Shown here in pieces: positions 32,606 to 41,367 of a stretch of 64,000 bases of DNA. The stretch is from Mycolicibacterium stellerae (GTDB lineage Bacteria; Actinomycetota; Actinomycetes; Mycobacteriales; Mycobacteriaceae), in contig NZ_RARC01000014.1 of assembly GCF_003719305.1 (NCBI RefSeq), forward strand, positions 92,585 through 156,584. The letters run 5' to 3'. The notes under the pieces were generated by a model that saw nothing but the letters and a program-made list of their open reading frames with translations, was not told the origin of the DNA and did no database searches. Both the position numbers and the translations under genes were made by a program. How positions within the stretch are numbered: the first letter of the stretch is position 1; every line of letters starts with the position of its first letter.

Positions 32606-34513
32606 ATGACGGCGTCAACGAGTACCGCCCCGAAGAAGCGGGTGCACCCGGTCGACGAGGTGCTGCCCCTCCCCAAGCTGGCAACCTACGGCTTCCAGCA
32701 CGTGGTCGCGTTCTATGCCGGCGCCGTTCTGGTGCCGATCCTCATCGCCGGCGCCATCGACCTGCCAGGCGAAGACCTGGTCAAGCTCATCACCGCCGAC
32801 CTCTTCACGTGCGGCATCGCCTCGATCATCCAGGCGGTGGGCTTCTGGAAAGTCGGCGTGCGACTCCCACTCCTCCAAGGCGTGACCTTCGCAGGCGTCT
32901 CGCCCATCATCGCCATCGGACTGGCCCACGGCGGCGGCGCACCCAGCCTGCTTTACGTCTACGGCGCCGTCATCGTCGCAGGCATCTTCACATTCCTCAT
33001 CGCGCCGATCTTCATCAAGCTGCTTCGCTTCTTCCCGCCCGTCGTCACCGGCACGCTGATCACCATCATCGGCCTGTGCCTGGTGCCCGTCGGGGCACAC
33101 GACGCCGTCACCAACCCGCACACCGGCGAGGTCGACCCCACCAACGTGCGTTGGTTCCTCTACGCGCTCGGCACCATCGCGATCATCGTCGCCATCCAGC
33201 GAGTGTTCCGCGGCTTCCTGGCCACCATCGCCGTCCTGCTCGGCCTCATCATCGGTTGCGCGGTGGCATTTGCGTTGGGCGACATGAACTTCGAGAAGGT
33301 CGGCACGGCGTCGGCGATCGGCTTCACCCAGCCGTTCCTGTTCGGCATGCCCAAGTTCGACTTCGTCGCCTGCCTCACGATGATCATCGTGCTGCTCATC
33401 ACCGCTGTCGAATCCACCGGCAGCACATACGCCACCGGCGAGATCGTCGGCAAGCGCATCAAGGCCTCCGACATCGGCAACGTACTGCGCGCCGACGGAC
33501 TGGCCACCATGATCGGCGGCATCTTCAACTCGTTCCCCTACACCGCGTTCTCCGAGAACGTCGGCCTCGTCCGCCTCACCGGGGTGAAGAGTCGTTGGGT
33601 CGTCGCCGCTGCAGGGGTCATCATGATCGTGCTCGGCTTCCTGCCCAAGGTCGCCGCGATCGTCTCGTCGATCCCCAACCCCGTGCTCGGCGGCGCCGCC
33701 CTCACCCTCTTCGCGACCGTCGCCGTCGTCGGCATCCAGACCCTCGGCAAGGTCGACTTCACCGACCACCGCAACCTCATCATCGTCACCACCAGCCTTG
33801 CGTTGGCCCTGTGGGTGACCAGCTATCCCGACGTCGCCAAGGCCATGCCCGCAGGCATCGACCTGCTCTTCGGCAGCGGCATCAGCATCGGCGCGGTGGC
33901 CGCGATCCTGCTCAACATCGTGTTCTTCCACATCGGCACGCGCGGTCCCCGGGTGGCCGGCGGCGGCACCATCACCCTCGACGAAGTCAACGCCATGACC
34001 AAGGAGCGCTTCACCGAGGTCTTCGGAGACGTCGTGCAGAACGTGCCGTGGGCCGTCGATCGGGCCTACGAACAACGCCCGTACGCCGACACCAACGCGC
34101 TTCGTGAGGCTTTCCAGGACGCGGTGCTCACGGGTTCCTCCGAGCAGCAGCTCGAGCTCATCAACGCCTTCCCCGACCTCGGCGCCGAAGACGAGACCGG
34201 CCAGGCGCTGGCCGTCGACCACGTCGTGCTCTCGCACCTCGACGAGGAGGACCACAACGACGTCGTCGGCCTCGCCAGCGCCTACCGCGAGCACTTCGGC
34301 TTCCCGCTGGTGATCTGCGCCCGCGAAACCAGCCACTTCGACCGGGTGCTTCGCAACGGCTGGTCCCGGATGGACAACTCGCCAGGCGCAGAGAAGGCGT
34401 TCGCGCTCATCGAGATCGCCAAGATCGCCAACTACCGGTTCGAGGATCTCGTCGCCGACGCCAATCCGATCGCCGCGGCCCGGTTCGGCCGCCTCGACGA
34501 GCTGTCGGCGTAG
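32606..34513 (+). CDS. NCS2 purine permease fused to OHCU-decarboxylase-like domain
   Basis: 635-residue two-part protein. Residues about 15-450 are an NCS2 xanthine/urate/uracil permease with 12-14 helices (HPVDEVLPLPKLATYGFQHV at the start, LPLLQGVTFAGVSP and ITAVESTGSTYATGEI around the substrate site). Residues about 457-630 form a cytoplasmic domain like 2-oxo-4-hydroxy-4-carboxy-5-ureidoimidazoline decarboxylase (LDEVNAMTKERFTEVFGDVV, REHFGFPLVICARE, IEIAKIANYRFEDLV). The catalytic His of the HPDLG motif is Phe (AFPDLG), and the SxxEQ glutamate is not recognisable, so the domain is probably not an active decarboxylase. The ATG at 32606 is the first start before the family sequence. Nine base pairs separate it from the stand-alone decarboxylase gene. 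Confidence 0.87.
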   Translation: MTASTSTAPKKRVHPVDEVLPLPKLATYGFQHVVAFYAGAVLVPILIAGAIDLPGEDLVKLITADLFTCGIASIIQAVGFWKVGVRLPLLQGVTFAGVSPIIAIGLAHGGGAPSLLYVYGAVIVAGIFTFLIAPIFIKLLRFFPPVVTGTLITIIGLCLVPVGAHDAVTNPHTGEVDPTNVRWFLYALGTIAIIVAIQRVFRGFLATIAVLLGLIIGCAVAFALGDMNFEKVGTASAIGFTQPFLFGMPKFDFVACLTMIIVLLITAVESTGSTYATGEIVGKRIKASDIGNVLRADGLATMIGGIFNSFPYTAFSENVGLVRLTGVKSRWVVAAAGVIMIVLGFLPKVAAIVSSIPNPVLGGAALTLFATVAVVGIQTLGKVDFTDHRNLIIVTTSLALALWVTSYPDVAKAMPAGIDLLFGSGISIGAVAAILLNIVFFHIGTRGPRVAGGGTITLDEVNAMTKERFTEVFGDVVQNVPWAVDRAYEQRPYADTNALREAFQDAVLTGSSEQQLELINAFPDLGAEDETGQALAVDHVVLSHLDEEDHNDVVGLASAYREHFGFPLVICARETSHFDRVLRNGWSRMDNSPGAEKAFALIEIAKIANYRFEDLVADANPIAAARFGRLDELSA

Positions 34514-34522
34514 CTTCTGCGC

Positions 34523-35032
34523 ATGCCTGCTCATGCGGCGCTCGGCCTCGACGGCTTCAACCGCCTGACCGACCGCCAACGGATGCATCTTCTCTTCGAG
34601 GTCTGCTCGTCGACGATCTGGGCCCGACGCGTGCTGGCGGCCGCGCCGTTCCGCGACGTCGACGCGCTGCTCGACCGCGCCGACCGCGTGCTCGCCGAGC
34701 TGCCCGACGCGGAGATCGACGCCGCGCTCGACGGTCACCCCCGCATCGGCGGGCGGGTCGACAACCCGACCTCGGCCCGCGAACAGGCATCGGTGGCGAC
34801 GGCCGGCGACGACGTGCGCGCCGAGCTGGCCGCGAAGAACCGCGAATACGAGGACATGTTCGGCTACGTGTACCTGGTCTGCGCCAGTGGGCGTACCGCC
34901 GAGGAACTTCTGGCCATCCTCACCGACCGGCTCGCCAACGACGCGGAAACCGAACGCCGCGTCATGCGCAGCGAGCTGGCCAAGATCAACCGCTTGCGCC
35001 TGCAGCGGCTGCTATCGAAGGAGACCGCGTGA
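34523..35032 (+). CDS. uraD: OHCU decarboxylase
   Basis: 169-residue 2-oxo-4-hydroxy-4-carboxy-5-ureidoimidazoline decarboxylase, which converts the unstable OHCU to S-allantoin as the last step of urate oxidation. The catalytic His is in LDGHPRIGG (about residue 91) and the Glu in SAREQAS, and the C-terminal LAKINRLRLQRLL helix matches the family. N-terminal FNRLTDRQRMHLLFEVCSS is a variant of the usual start. It sits between the permease fusion and the HIU hydrolase gene, giving the complete uricase-HIUase-OHCU decarboxylase trio. Its stop codon touches the left arm of an inverted repeat (35032-35109). Confidence 0.88.
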   Translation: MPAHAALGLDGFNRLTDRQRMHLLFEVCSSTIWARRVLAAAPFRDVDALLDRADRVLAELPDAEIDAALDGHPRIGGRVDNPTSAREQASVATAGDDVRAELAAKNREYEDMFGYVYLVCASGRTAEELLAILTDRLANDAETERRVMRSELAKINRLRLQRLLSKETA

Positions 35033-35109
35033 TTCGCCCCGCGAGCGTGCGCAGAATGCCAATTTTGGGCGGCGTGTCGTGTGCAGACACGCACGCTCGC
35101 GGAGCGAAT
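35032..35109. repeat. Long inverted repeat between uraD and uraH
   Basis: Arms 35032-35051 and 35090-35109 match at 19 of 20 positions (core GCGAGCGTGCG and CGCACGCTCGC) around a 38-nt centre. It fills most of the 88-bp gap between the decarboxylase stop and the HIU hydrolase ATG, with the right arm ending 11 bp before the ATG. It has no T-run. It may modulate read-through or translation between the two genes, or be an inserted palindromic repeat. Confidence 0.8.
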
Positions 35110-35120
35110 GGGGCGCGGCG

Positions 35121-35444
35121 ATGACGCACCTGAGTACTCATGTGTTGGACGCGACGACTGGGCGGCCCGCCGCCGGCGTGCCGGTGACCTTGACCGACGC
35201 AGGCGGTGAAACCGTCGCCGTCGCGATGACCGACGACGACGGCCGGGTCGGCGACCTCCACACCGGCGCACCCGAGGGCGTGTACCGGCTGATCTTCGAC
35301 ACCGCGGCCTATTTCACCGCACAAGGCGTCACCGGCTTCTACCCAGAGGTCGCCATCACCTTCGAAATCACCGACGCGGCAGCGAAGTATCACGTCCCGC
35401 TGCTGCTGTCGCCGTACGCGTACTCAACCTATCGAGGGAGCTGA
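35121..35444 (+). CDS. uraH: 5-hydroxyisourate hydrolase (transthyretin-like)
   Basis: 107-residue HIU hydrolase, which opens 5-hydroxyisourate to OHCU. Family signatures are the N-terminal LSTHVLDATTGRPAAGVPV with the active-site His, an Arg within YRLIFDT, the His in AKYHVPLLLSP and the C-terminal YRGS tetrapeptide that separates HIU hydrolases from transthyretin. The ATG at 35121 gives the standard length; the longer open frame upstream crosses an inverted repeat and is out of family. It is 2 bp from the uricase gene, so the unstable product is handed on by co-expressed enzymes. Confidence 0.92.
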   Translation: MTHLSTHVLDATTGRPAAGVPVTLTDAGGETVAVAMTDDDGRVGDLHTGAPEGVYRLIFDTAAYFTAQGVTGFYPEVAITFEITDAAAKYHVPLLLSPYAYSTYRGS

Positions 35445-35446
35445 CG

Positions 35447-36346
35447 ATGTCGGAGATCATCCTGGGCAAGAACCAGTACGGCAAGGCCGAGAACCGGGTG
35501 GTGCGGATCTACCGCGACGCTCCCCGCCACGAGATCCACGACATCAATGTATCCACCTGTCTACGAGGCGATTTCAGCGCTGCGCACCTGACCGGCGATC
35601 AGGCCGACGTGCTGCCAACCGACACCCAGAAGCAGACCGCCTACGCGTATGCCAAGGAAAAGGGCCTGCTGTCCATCGAAGACTACGGCCTCGCCCTGGC
35701 CCGCCATTTCGTCGGCGACGTCGGTCCCGTCGAGGCCGCCCGCATCGAGATCGACGAATACGCATGGGAGCGCGCCGTCGTCGACGGAAACGAGCACAAC
35801 TACACGTGGATCCGAAAGGGCCAGGAAGTGCGCACCGCGGCCGTCACCGTGGACGGCGACGGCGAATGGGTGGTCGGCGGGCTGAAGGATCTCATCATCC
35901 TCAAGTCCACCGGTTCGGAGTTCGCCGGCTTTCTCGAGGACAAATACACCATCCTCGAGCCGACCCACGACCGCGTCATGGCGACCTCACTGATCGCCCA
36001 ATGGCGTTTCACGACAACCGATGTCGACTGGAACACCGTGTATGGGGGAATAAAGCAACACCTGGTCAAACAGTTCGCCGTGGTGCAGTCGCTGGCCCTG
36101 CAGCAGACCCTTTACGAGATGGGCAAGGCGGTGCTCACCGCCTACCCGCAGATCGCCGAGGTGCGGCTGTCGGCGCCGAACAAACACCACTTCGTCTACG
36201 ACCTATCGCCCTTCGGGCTGGAGAACAACAAGGAGGTCTTTCACGCCGACGACCGCCCCTACGGGCTGATCCAGGCGACCGTCACCCGCGACGACGCGCC
36301 CGCACCGGGGCCCGCCTGGGACCTTCAGCAGGGCTGGCTGGCCTGA
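35447..36346 (+). CDS. Urate oxidase (uricase)
   Basis: 299-residue cofactor-free uricase that oxidises urate to 5-hydroxyisourate with O2. Two T-fold domains are visible: the first begins IILGKNQYGKAENRVVRIYR (catalytic Lys candidate) and contains VLPTDTQKQTAYAYAKEKG with the catalytic Thr; the second contains VMATSLIAQWRF and SLALQQTLYEMG, then NKHHFVYDLSPFGLENN with the conserved His and Asn. Length matches the family. It lies 2 bp after uraH, and its 3' end overlaps the convergent guanine deaminase gene by 22 bp. Named pucL, uox or uaz in other organisms. Confidence 0.93.
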   Translation: MSEIILGKNQYGKAENRVVRIYRDAPRHEIHDINVSTCLRGDFSAAHLTGDQADVLPTDTQKQTAYAYAKEKGLLSIEDYGLALARHFVGDVGPVEAARIEIDEYAWERAVVDGNEHNYTWIRKGQEVRTAAVTVDGDGEWVVGGLKDLIILKSTGSEFAGFLEDKYTILEPTHDRVMATSLIAQWRFTTTDVDWNTVYGGIKQHLVKQFAVVQSLALQQTLYEMGKAVLTAYPQIAEVRLSAPNKHHFVYDLSPFGLENNKEVFHADDRPYGLIQATVTRDDAPAPGPAWDLQQGWLA

Positions 36347-37707
36347 GCGCAGACTTCTCGGCCCTGCACGTACACCCGGGTGATCGCCTGCTCGCGCATC
36401 CCCATCAGCAGCGAGAACAGCAACCGGTCGGAGTCCTCCACGTCGATCTGCGCCAGCATCTGCGGCAGCAGCGGCTGGCGTTGCGGATCCAGCACAAGGA
36501 AGTCAGCCTCCTTGCCCACGTCCAGGTTGCCGATACGCTCCTCCAGATCCAGCGCCCGCGCGCCCGCCAGCGTTGCGCTGAACAACAACTCGGCCGCCGA
36601 CAGCGAAACCGCGGCATCACCCGGCTCCGACATGTGCACCTTGAACGAGTCGTTGAGCACCCGCGGGATCAGCCACTCATCACCGGCCGACACATCGGTA
36701 CCCATCGCCACCGTCACCCCACTGGTGGTCGTCCTTCGCCACGGCATCGTTCCCGAGCCGAGGAACAGCTGCGACGTCGGGCAGTGTGAGATCGACGTCT
36801 CTGTGTCGGCCATTCGGGCCAGCTCCGCGCTCTCGCAGTGCACCGCGTGGGCAAGCACGCTGCGCCGGCCAAGCAGTGTCTTACCCGCCTGTGCCGAACC
36901 CGCGCCGAACTTGCCGTCGTAGGTGTCCAGGTAGTGTTCGACATTGTAAATCGAACGCACAGCGTCGATTTCGGCGACGTTCTCCGACAGATGACTGTGA
37001 AAGTACACGCCGGCATCACGCACGCCGTCGTAGATCTCACCCAGCGCACCCAACGTCTGCGCCGTCACCGACAGCGCGAACCGCGGTACCACCGCCGCGT
37101 GCACCAGCGCCGTCGATGAGTCACCCGTGTCGGCTGCATGCCACCGCGAGATCTCCTCCCCGGTCAACGCGATCGCCGTCGCCTCGTCGGTGATCAGCGC
37201 CGCCGCCGACTCCGGGCCGACCGTCTGGATGCCCCGGCCCGAGATCGTGCGCAGCCCGAGCGAAATCGATTCGGCGAACAACGCGTCCTGCGCGTGGGGG
37301 AAGGCCGATCCGAACACCAGCGCGGTGGTGGTCCCGACATCGATGCGGCGGGCACCGAAGTTGCGCGCGGCGACCTGCGCGTATTCCGGGTCTGCGAGCT
37401 TGCTCTCGGCGGGAAAGATGCAGCGCTCCAACCAATCCAATAGCTGCCCGCCACCGTACGAGTCGGTGCAGTAGGTCTGCGGGAAGTGAATGTGCGTGTC
37501 GACGAAGCCCGGAACCAGGAAGCCCGGCCTGTGATCGACGACCTCGGCGTCGGGCGTGGGCATTCGCCGGTACTCGCCGCTGTAGACGATCCGCCCCGAG
37601 TCGTCGACGACAAGCACCCCGTCGGGTTCGCTCACCAGGTGCTCACGCGCGTCGGACAGCATGGGGGCACCGCGGACATGCATCAGGTGTCCGCGATAGG
37701 CCTTCAT
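36325..37707 (-). CDS. guaD: Guanine deaminase
   Basis: 460-residue amidohydrolase-fold guanine deaminase, converting guanine to xanthine. The zinc motif HxH is in VDTHIHFPQT (about residue 72), with substrate motifs SHLSENVAEIDAV and HAVHCES, and the final zinc Asp in GTDVSAGDEW. The name rests on the PQT..C...GGGQLLDWL stretch typical of GuaD. It is convergent with uricase and divergent from the xanthine dehydrogenase genes (82-bp gap), so it can supply xanthine to that enzyme. Regulation is not evident from the 82-bp gap. Confidence 0.91.
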   Translation of the reverse strand: MKAYRGHLMHVRGAPMLSDAREHLVSEPDGVLVVDDSGRIVYSGEYRRMPTPDAEVVDHRPGFLVPGFVDTHIHFPQTYCTDSYGGGQLLDWLERCIFPAESKLADPEYAQVAARNFGARRIDVGTTTALVFGSAFPHAQDALFAESISLGLRTISGRGIQTVGPESAAALITDEATAIALTGEEISRWHAADTGDSSTALVHAAVVPRFALSVTAQTLGALGEIYDGVRDAGVYFHSHLSENVAEIDAVRSIYNVEHYLDTYDGKFGAGSAQAGKTLLGRRSVLAHAVHCESAELARMADTETSISHCPTSQLFLGSGTMPWRRTTTSGVTVAMGTDVSAGDEWLIPRVLNDSFKVHMSEPGDAAVSLSAAELLFSATLAGARALDLEERIGNLDVGKEADFLVLDPQRQPLLPQMLAQIDVEDSDRLLFSLLMGMREQAITRVYVQGREVCAQASQPC

Positions 37708-37789
37708 CTACCGATTCTCGCCGCAACGGCGGCGCCTCGCATCTCGGCGCCGATCTGCAGAGGGTCGCCCGCGCGATTAACCTCTCTTG

Positions 37790-38623
37790 ATGGACCTCAA
37801 CACCGTCGAGGTACTCAGCACGCCGACGCGCCGTGACGAGCTGTGGCCGCTCGGCCACGGTGATGCGATCCTCGCGGGCGGGACTTGGCTGTTCTCCGAA
37901 CCGCAGCCACAGATACGTCGCCTTGTCGATATCACCCGCCTCGGTTGGCAGCCGATGACTCTGAGCGACAACGGAATCGAATTCGCCGCCACCTGCACAC
38001 TCGCCGAGGTCTCCGGGCTGTCACAGAGCCTGCCCGCCGTCCGCCCTGATTGGACCGCGGCCCCGCTGTTCCATCAGTGCTGTACCGCCCTGCTGGCGTC
38101 ACCCAAGATATGGCGGACCGCTACCATCGGCGGCAACATCTGCCTTTCGTTCCCCGCGGGCTCGATGATCTCGCTGGCCTCCGCACTCGACGGGGACCTT
38201 GCGGTGTGGCGCGCCGACGGCACCCGCTACACAAGCCCGATCACCGAGTTCGTCACCGGCTCGGCAACCAACGTGCTGCAACCAGGTGACATTCTGCGCT
38301 CGATCTTCCTGCCGGCCAGCGCATTACGGGCCCGCACCGGTTACCGCAAACTTGCTCCGTCACCGCTGGGGCGATCCGGCATCGTGGTGATCGGCCGCCG
38401 CGACACCGACGACGACGGCGGCCGCTTCGTACTGTCGTTCACCGCGGCCACCGTACGGCCGTACGTGTTCACCTTCGGGGCGATTCCCGACCCGTCGGAG
38501 GTGGCCGCGGCGCACGCCACCATCCCCGACGACGCCTGGACCCGTGATGCCCACGGCGATCCAGACTGGCGTCGCGGCGTGAGTCTCGTGCTCGCCCAAC
38601 AGATCCGCTCCGAGATGGCATGA
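37790..38623 (+). CDS. Xanthine dehydrogenase FAD-binding subunit
   Basis: 277-residue FAD-binding (CoxM/XdhB-like) subunit of a molybdenum hydroxylase. GDAILAGGTWLFSEP is the first FAD loop and the second FAD motif is ATIGGNICLSFPAGSM; the C-terminal CO-dehydrogenase flavoprotein region follows from about 165. The ATG at 37790 is favoured over a TTG one codon earlier. Its stop overlaps the large subunit start by four bases, so the two chains are coupled. It would pass electrons from the Fe-S domains of the next protein to NAD+ or another acceptor. The purine role is inferred from guanine deaminase and uricase neighbours. Confidence 0.88.
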   Translation: MDLNTVEVLSTPTRRDELWPLGHGDAILAGGTWLFSEPQPQIRRLVDITRLGWQPMTLSDNGIEFAATCTLAEVSGLSQSLPAVRPDWTAAPLFHQCCTALLASPKIWRTATIGGNICLSFPAGSMISLASALDGDLAVWRADGTRYTSPITEFVTGSATNVLQPGDILRSIFLPASALRARTGYRKLAPSPLGRSGIVVIGRRDTDDDGGRFVLSFTAATVRPYVFTFGAIPDPSEVAAAHATIPDDAWTRDAHGDPDWRRGVSLVLAQQIRSEMA

Positions 38624-41367
38624 CCTTCACCGTCAACGGGGTCGAGGTGCGGTCCGATCCGCGTCCGGGTCAGTGCCTGCGCACATACCTGCGCGAACAC
38701 GGCCACTTCGAGGTCAAGAAGGGTTGCGATGCCGGCGACTGCGGAGCGTGCTCGGTATTGGTCGACGGCGCCGCCGTGCACTCGTGCATCTTCCCCGCCC
38801 ACCGCGCCGCCGGGTGCGCGGTGACGACTGTGGCGGGGTTGGGCACCCCCGACGATCTTCACCCCGTTCAACGCCGCTTCGTCGAGGCGGCGGGATTTCA
38901 GTGTGGGTTCTGCACGGCCGGAATGGTGACGACGGCGTCGTCGTTCGGCGACGCGGAGTTGGCTGACCTGCCCCAGCAGCTGAAGGGAAACCTGTGCCGG
39001 TGCACAGGCTACCGCGCGATCGTCGATGCGCTGGCGGGCACCGTCAACACCGAGAAGGCCAACGGTGCGGCCGCGGGCCGCTCGATCGGCGCGCCCGCCG
39101 GTGTCCGGGTGGTGACCGGCACGGAGCCCTACACGATGGACTGCGCGCCCGCAGGCCTGCTGCACATGGCGGTGCTGCCCAGCCCGGTGGCGCATGCGCG
39201 CATCGCCGCGATCGATACATATGCGGCCGAGGCGATTCCCGGCGTGCACCTGGTGCTCACCCACCGCGACAGTCCGCAGGTGGCTTTCTCGACCGCGCGC
39301 CACGAGGACCGCAACGACGACCCCGACGACACCGTCGTCCTTGACGACACCGTGCGGTTCGTCGGTCAACGCGTCGCCGCCGTCGTCGCCGACAGCCTGG
39401 CAACTGCCGAAAAGGCCTGCCGGGCAATCGTGGTCACCTATGAGGAGCTACCCGCCGTGTTCGATCCCGAAGCGGCGACGGCCCCTGGCGCGCCGCTTCT
39501 GCACCGCGACAAGGGCACCCAGGCGCGCATCGGCGATCCGGCACGCAACATCGTCGCTGAACTCCACGGCGGGGTCGGCGACATCGCCGAGGGCCTCGCC
39601 GCAGCACGCGCGGCCGGTGGCGAGGTCGTCACCGGCCGGTTCCACACCCAACGCGTCCAGCACGCGCACCTGGAGACCCATGGATGCACGGGTTGGCGAG
39701 ACGATCACGGGCGGTTGGTGATTCGGACCAGCTCCCAGGTGCCGTTTCTGGTCCGCAAGGAGCTGTGTCACGTGTTCGGGCTCGCCCGCGACGAAGTCCA
39801 CGTGTTCACCGGACGGGTGGGCGGCGGATTCGGCGCCAAGCAGGAGATGCTCGTCGAGGATCTTGTCGCGTTGGCGGTGTTGCGGCTCGGCATGCCGGTG
39901 CGCTTCGAGTTCAGCCGCAGCGACGAGTTCACCGTCGCCCCGTGCCGCCACCCGTTCCGGGTCGACGTGACCGTCGCCGCGGGACCCGACGGTGTGCTGA
40001 CGGCGCTGGGCGTCGACGTGCTGATGGATGCAGGCGCGTACGGAAACCACAGTCCCGGCGTGATGTTCCACGGCTGCGGCGAGTCCGTTTCGGTCTACCG
40101 ATGCCCGAACAAGCGCGTCGACGCGCGGGCGGCTTACACGAACAACCTGCCGTCCGGCGCATTTCGCGGGTACGGGCTCGGCCAGGTCATCTTCGCGGTC
40201 GAGTCGGCGCTGGACGACCTCGCGCAGCGGTTGGACATCGACCCGTTCGAACTGCGCCGCCGCAACGTCGTCGTACCGGGCGACCCGTTCGTGGATTCCC
40301 ATGTGGCCGAGGATGACCTGGAGTTCGGCAGCTACGGGCTCGACCAATGCCTCGATCTCGCCGAGACCGCGCTTGCCCGTGGCAACGGCTCCGATCCGCC
40401 TGCAGGCGACGAGTGGCGGGTCGGTGAGGGGATGGCGATCGCGATGATCGCCACCATTCCGCCGCGTGGTCACTTCGCCGACGCGGCGATATCCGTCGAC
40501 AGGGAAGGGATATACGCGCTGTCGATCGGAACCGCCGAGTTCGGCAACGGAACAACGACCGTGCACAGCCAGATCGTCTCGACCGAGTTGAACACCGACG
40601 TCGACCGCGTGGTCATCCGCCAGTCCGACACCGATGCCGCCGAGCACGACACCGGTGCGTTCGGCTCGGCGGGCACGGTGGTGGCCGGCCGGGCCGTGCA
40701 GCTGGCGTGCCGCGATCTGCGCGGTGCGCTGATACAGGCGGCGTCGGACCTGTCGGGTTGCTCACCGGCCGAATGCGCATTGGGGCCACACGGCGTGCAG
40801 TGCGGCGACGAGTTGATCGAATTCGGCTATCTGCCAACGCCGTTGGTCGGTCACGGAAGGCACGACGGCACGCCCCGGTCGGTGGCCTTCAACGTGCAGG
40901 CCTTCCGGGTCGCGGTGAACACCGAGACCGGTGAGGTGGTCATCCTGCAGTCGGCACACGCCGCCGACGCGGGCGTGGTGATGAACCCCCAGCAGTGCCG
41001 GGGACAGGTCGAGGGTGGAGTGGCACAGGCGATCGGCTCGGCACTGTTCGAGGAGATGGCAATCGGCGCCGACGGCGCAGTGCTGACCCGCACGTTGCGC
41101 GAGTATCACATCCCCCAGCTCGCGGATCTCCCGGTGACCGACGTCTATTTCGCCGACACGTACGACGAATTGGGCCCCCTTGGCGCCAAGTCGATGAGCG
41201 AGTCCCCGTACAACCCGGTGGCGCCCGCGCTGGCCAACGCGATCGCCCGCGCGTGCGGCGCGCGCATCCGGCGGCTACCGATGACGCCCGCGCGAGTGTG
41301 GCGGGAGATCACCGACGGCATGGCTGCTCGGGAATGGCCATCACCGGGATCGTCGAGTGCGCCATGA
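38620..41367 (+). CDS. Xanthine dehydrogenase, fused 2Fe-2S and molybdopterin subunit
   Basis: 915-residue chain joining two modules. Residues 1-145 hold both [2Fe-2S] domains: Cys36, 41, 44 and 56 (GCDAGDCGACSVLVDG), and Cys95, 98, 126 and 128 (QCGFCTAGM, LCRCTGY). Residues about 155-900 are the molybdopterin domain with GRVGGGFGAKQEM, AFRGYGLGQ and the catalytic Glu in GAKSMSESPYNP (about 860). Many xanthine dehydrogenases keep these modules apart or join Fe-S to FAD; here Fe-S is joined to the Mo domain and FAD is separate. Expected reaction: hypoxanthine/xanthine to urate. The last 59 bp overlap the convergent MFS-USP gene. Confidence 0.88.
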   Translation: MTFTVNGVEVRSDPRPGQCLRTYLREHGHFEVKKGCDAGDCGACSVLVDGAAVHSCIFPAHRAAGCAVTTVAGLGTPDDLHPVQRRFVEAAGFQCGFCTAGMVTTASSFGDAELADLPQQLKGNLCRCTGYRAIVDALAGTVNTEKANGAAAGRSIGAPAGVRVVTGTEPYTMDCAPAGLLHMAVLPSPVAHARIAAIDTYAAEAIPGVHLVLTHRDSPQVAFSTARHEDRNDDPDDTVVLDDTVRFVGQRVAAVVADSLATAEKACRAIVVTYEELPAVFDPEAATAPGAPLLHRDKGTQARIGDPARNIVAELHGGVGDIAEGLAAARAAGGEVVTGRFHTQRVQHAHLETHGCTGWRDDHGRLVIRTSSQVPFLVRKELCHVFGLARDEVHVFTGRVGGGFGAKQEMLVEDLVALAVLRLGMPVRFEFSRSDEFTVAPCRHPFRVDVTVAAGPDGVLTALGVDVLMDAGAYGNHSPGVMFHGCGESVSVYRCPNKRVDARAAYTNNLPSGAFRGYGLGQVIFAVESALDDLAQRLDIDPFELRRRNVVVPGDPFVDSHVAEDDLEFGSYGLDQCLDLAETALARGNGSDPPAGDEWRVGEGMAIAMIATIPPRGHFADAAISVDREGIYALSIGTAEFGNGTTTVHSQIVSTELNTDVDRVVIRQSDTDAAEHDTGAFGSAGTVVAGRAVQLACRDLRGALIQAASDLSGCSPAECALGPHGVQCGDELIEFGYLPTPLVGHGRHDGTPRSVAFNVQAFRVAVNTETGEVVILQSAHAADAGVVMNPQQCRGQVEGGVAQAIGSALFEEMAIGADGAVLTRTLREYHIPQLADLPVTDVYFADTYDELGPLGAKSMSESPYNPVAPALANAIARACGARIRRLPMTPARVWREITDGMAAREWPSPGSSSAP

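Noticed and set aside
32615..34738. Long open frame (about 707 codons) on the minus strand opposite the purine permease
   Set aside because: It mirrors the permease and decarboxylase genes; the translation is Asp/Gly/His/Arg-rich with no family motif, as expected for the antisense of a GC-rich gene.
35032..35109. Rho-independent terminator between uraD and uraH
   Set aside because: Long stem but a 38-nt centre, no T-run, and it sits inside an operon whose genes must all be expressed.
39448..40647. Roughly 400-codon minus-strand frame inside the xanthine dehydrogenase gene
   Set aside because: Antisense shadow of the molybdopterin domain; no recognisable family and biased composition.
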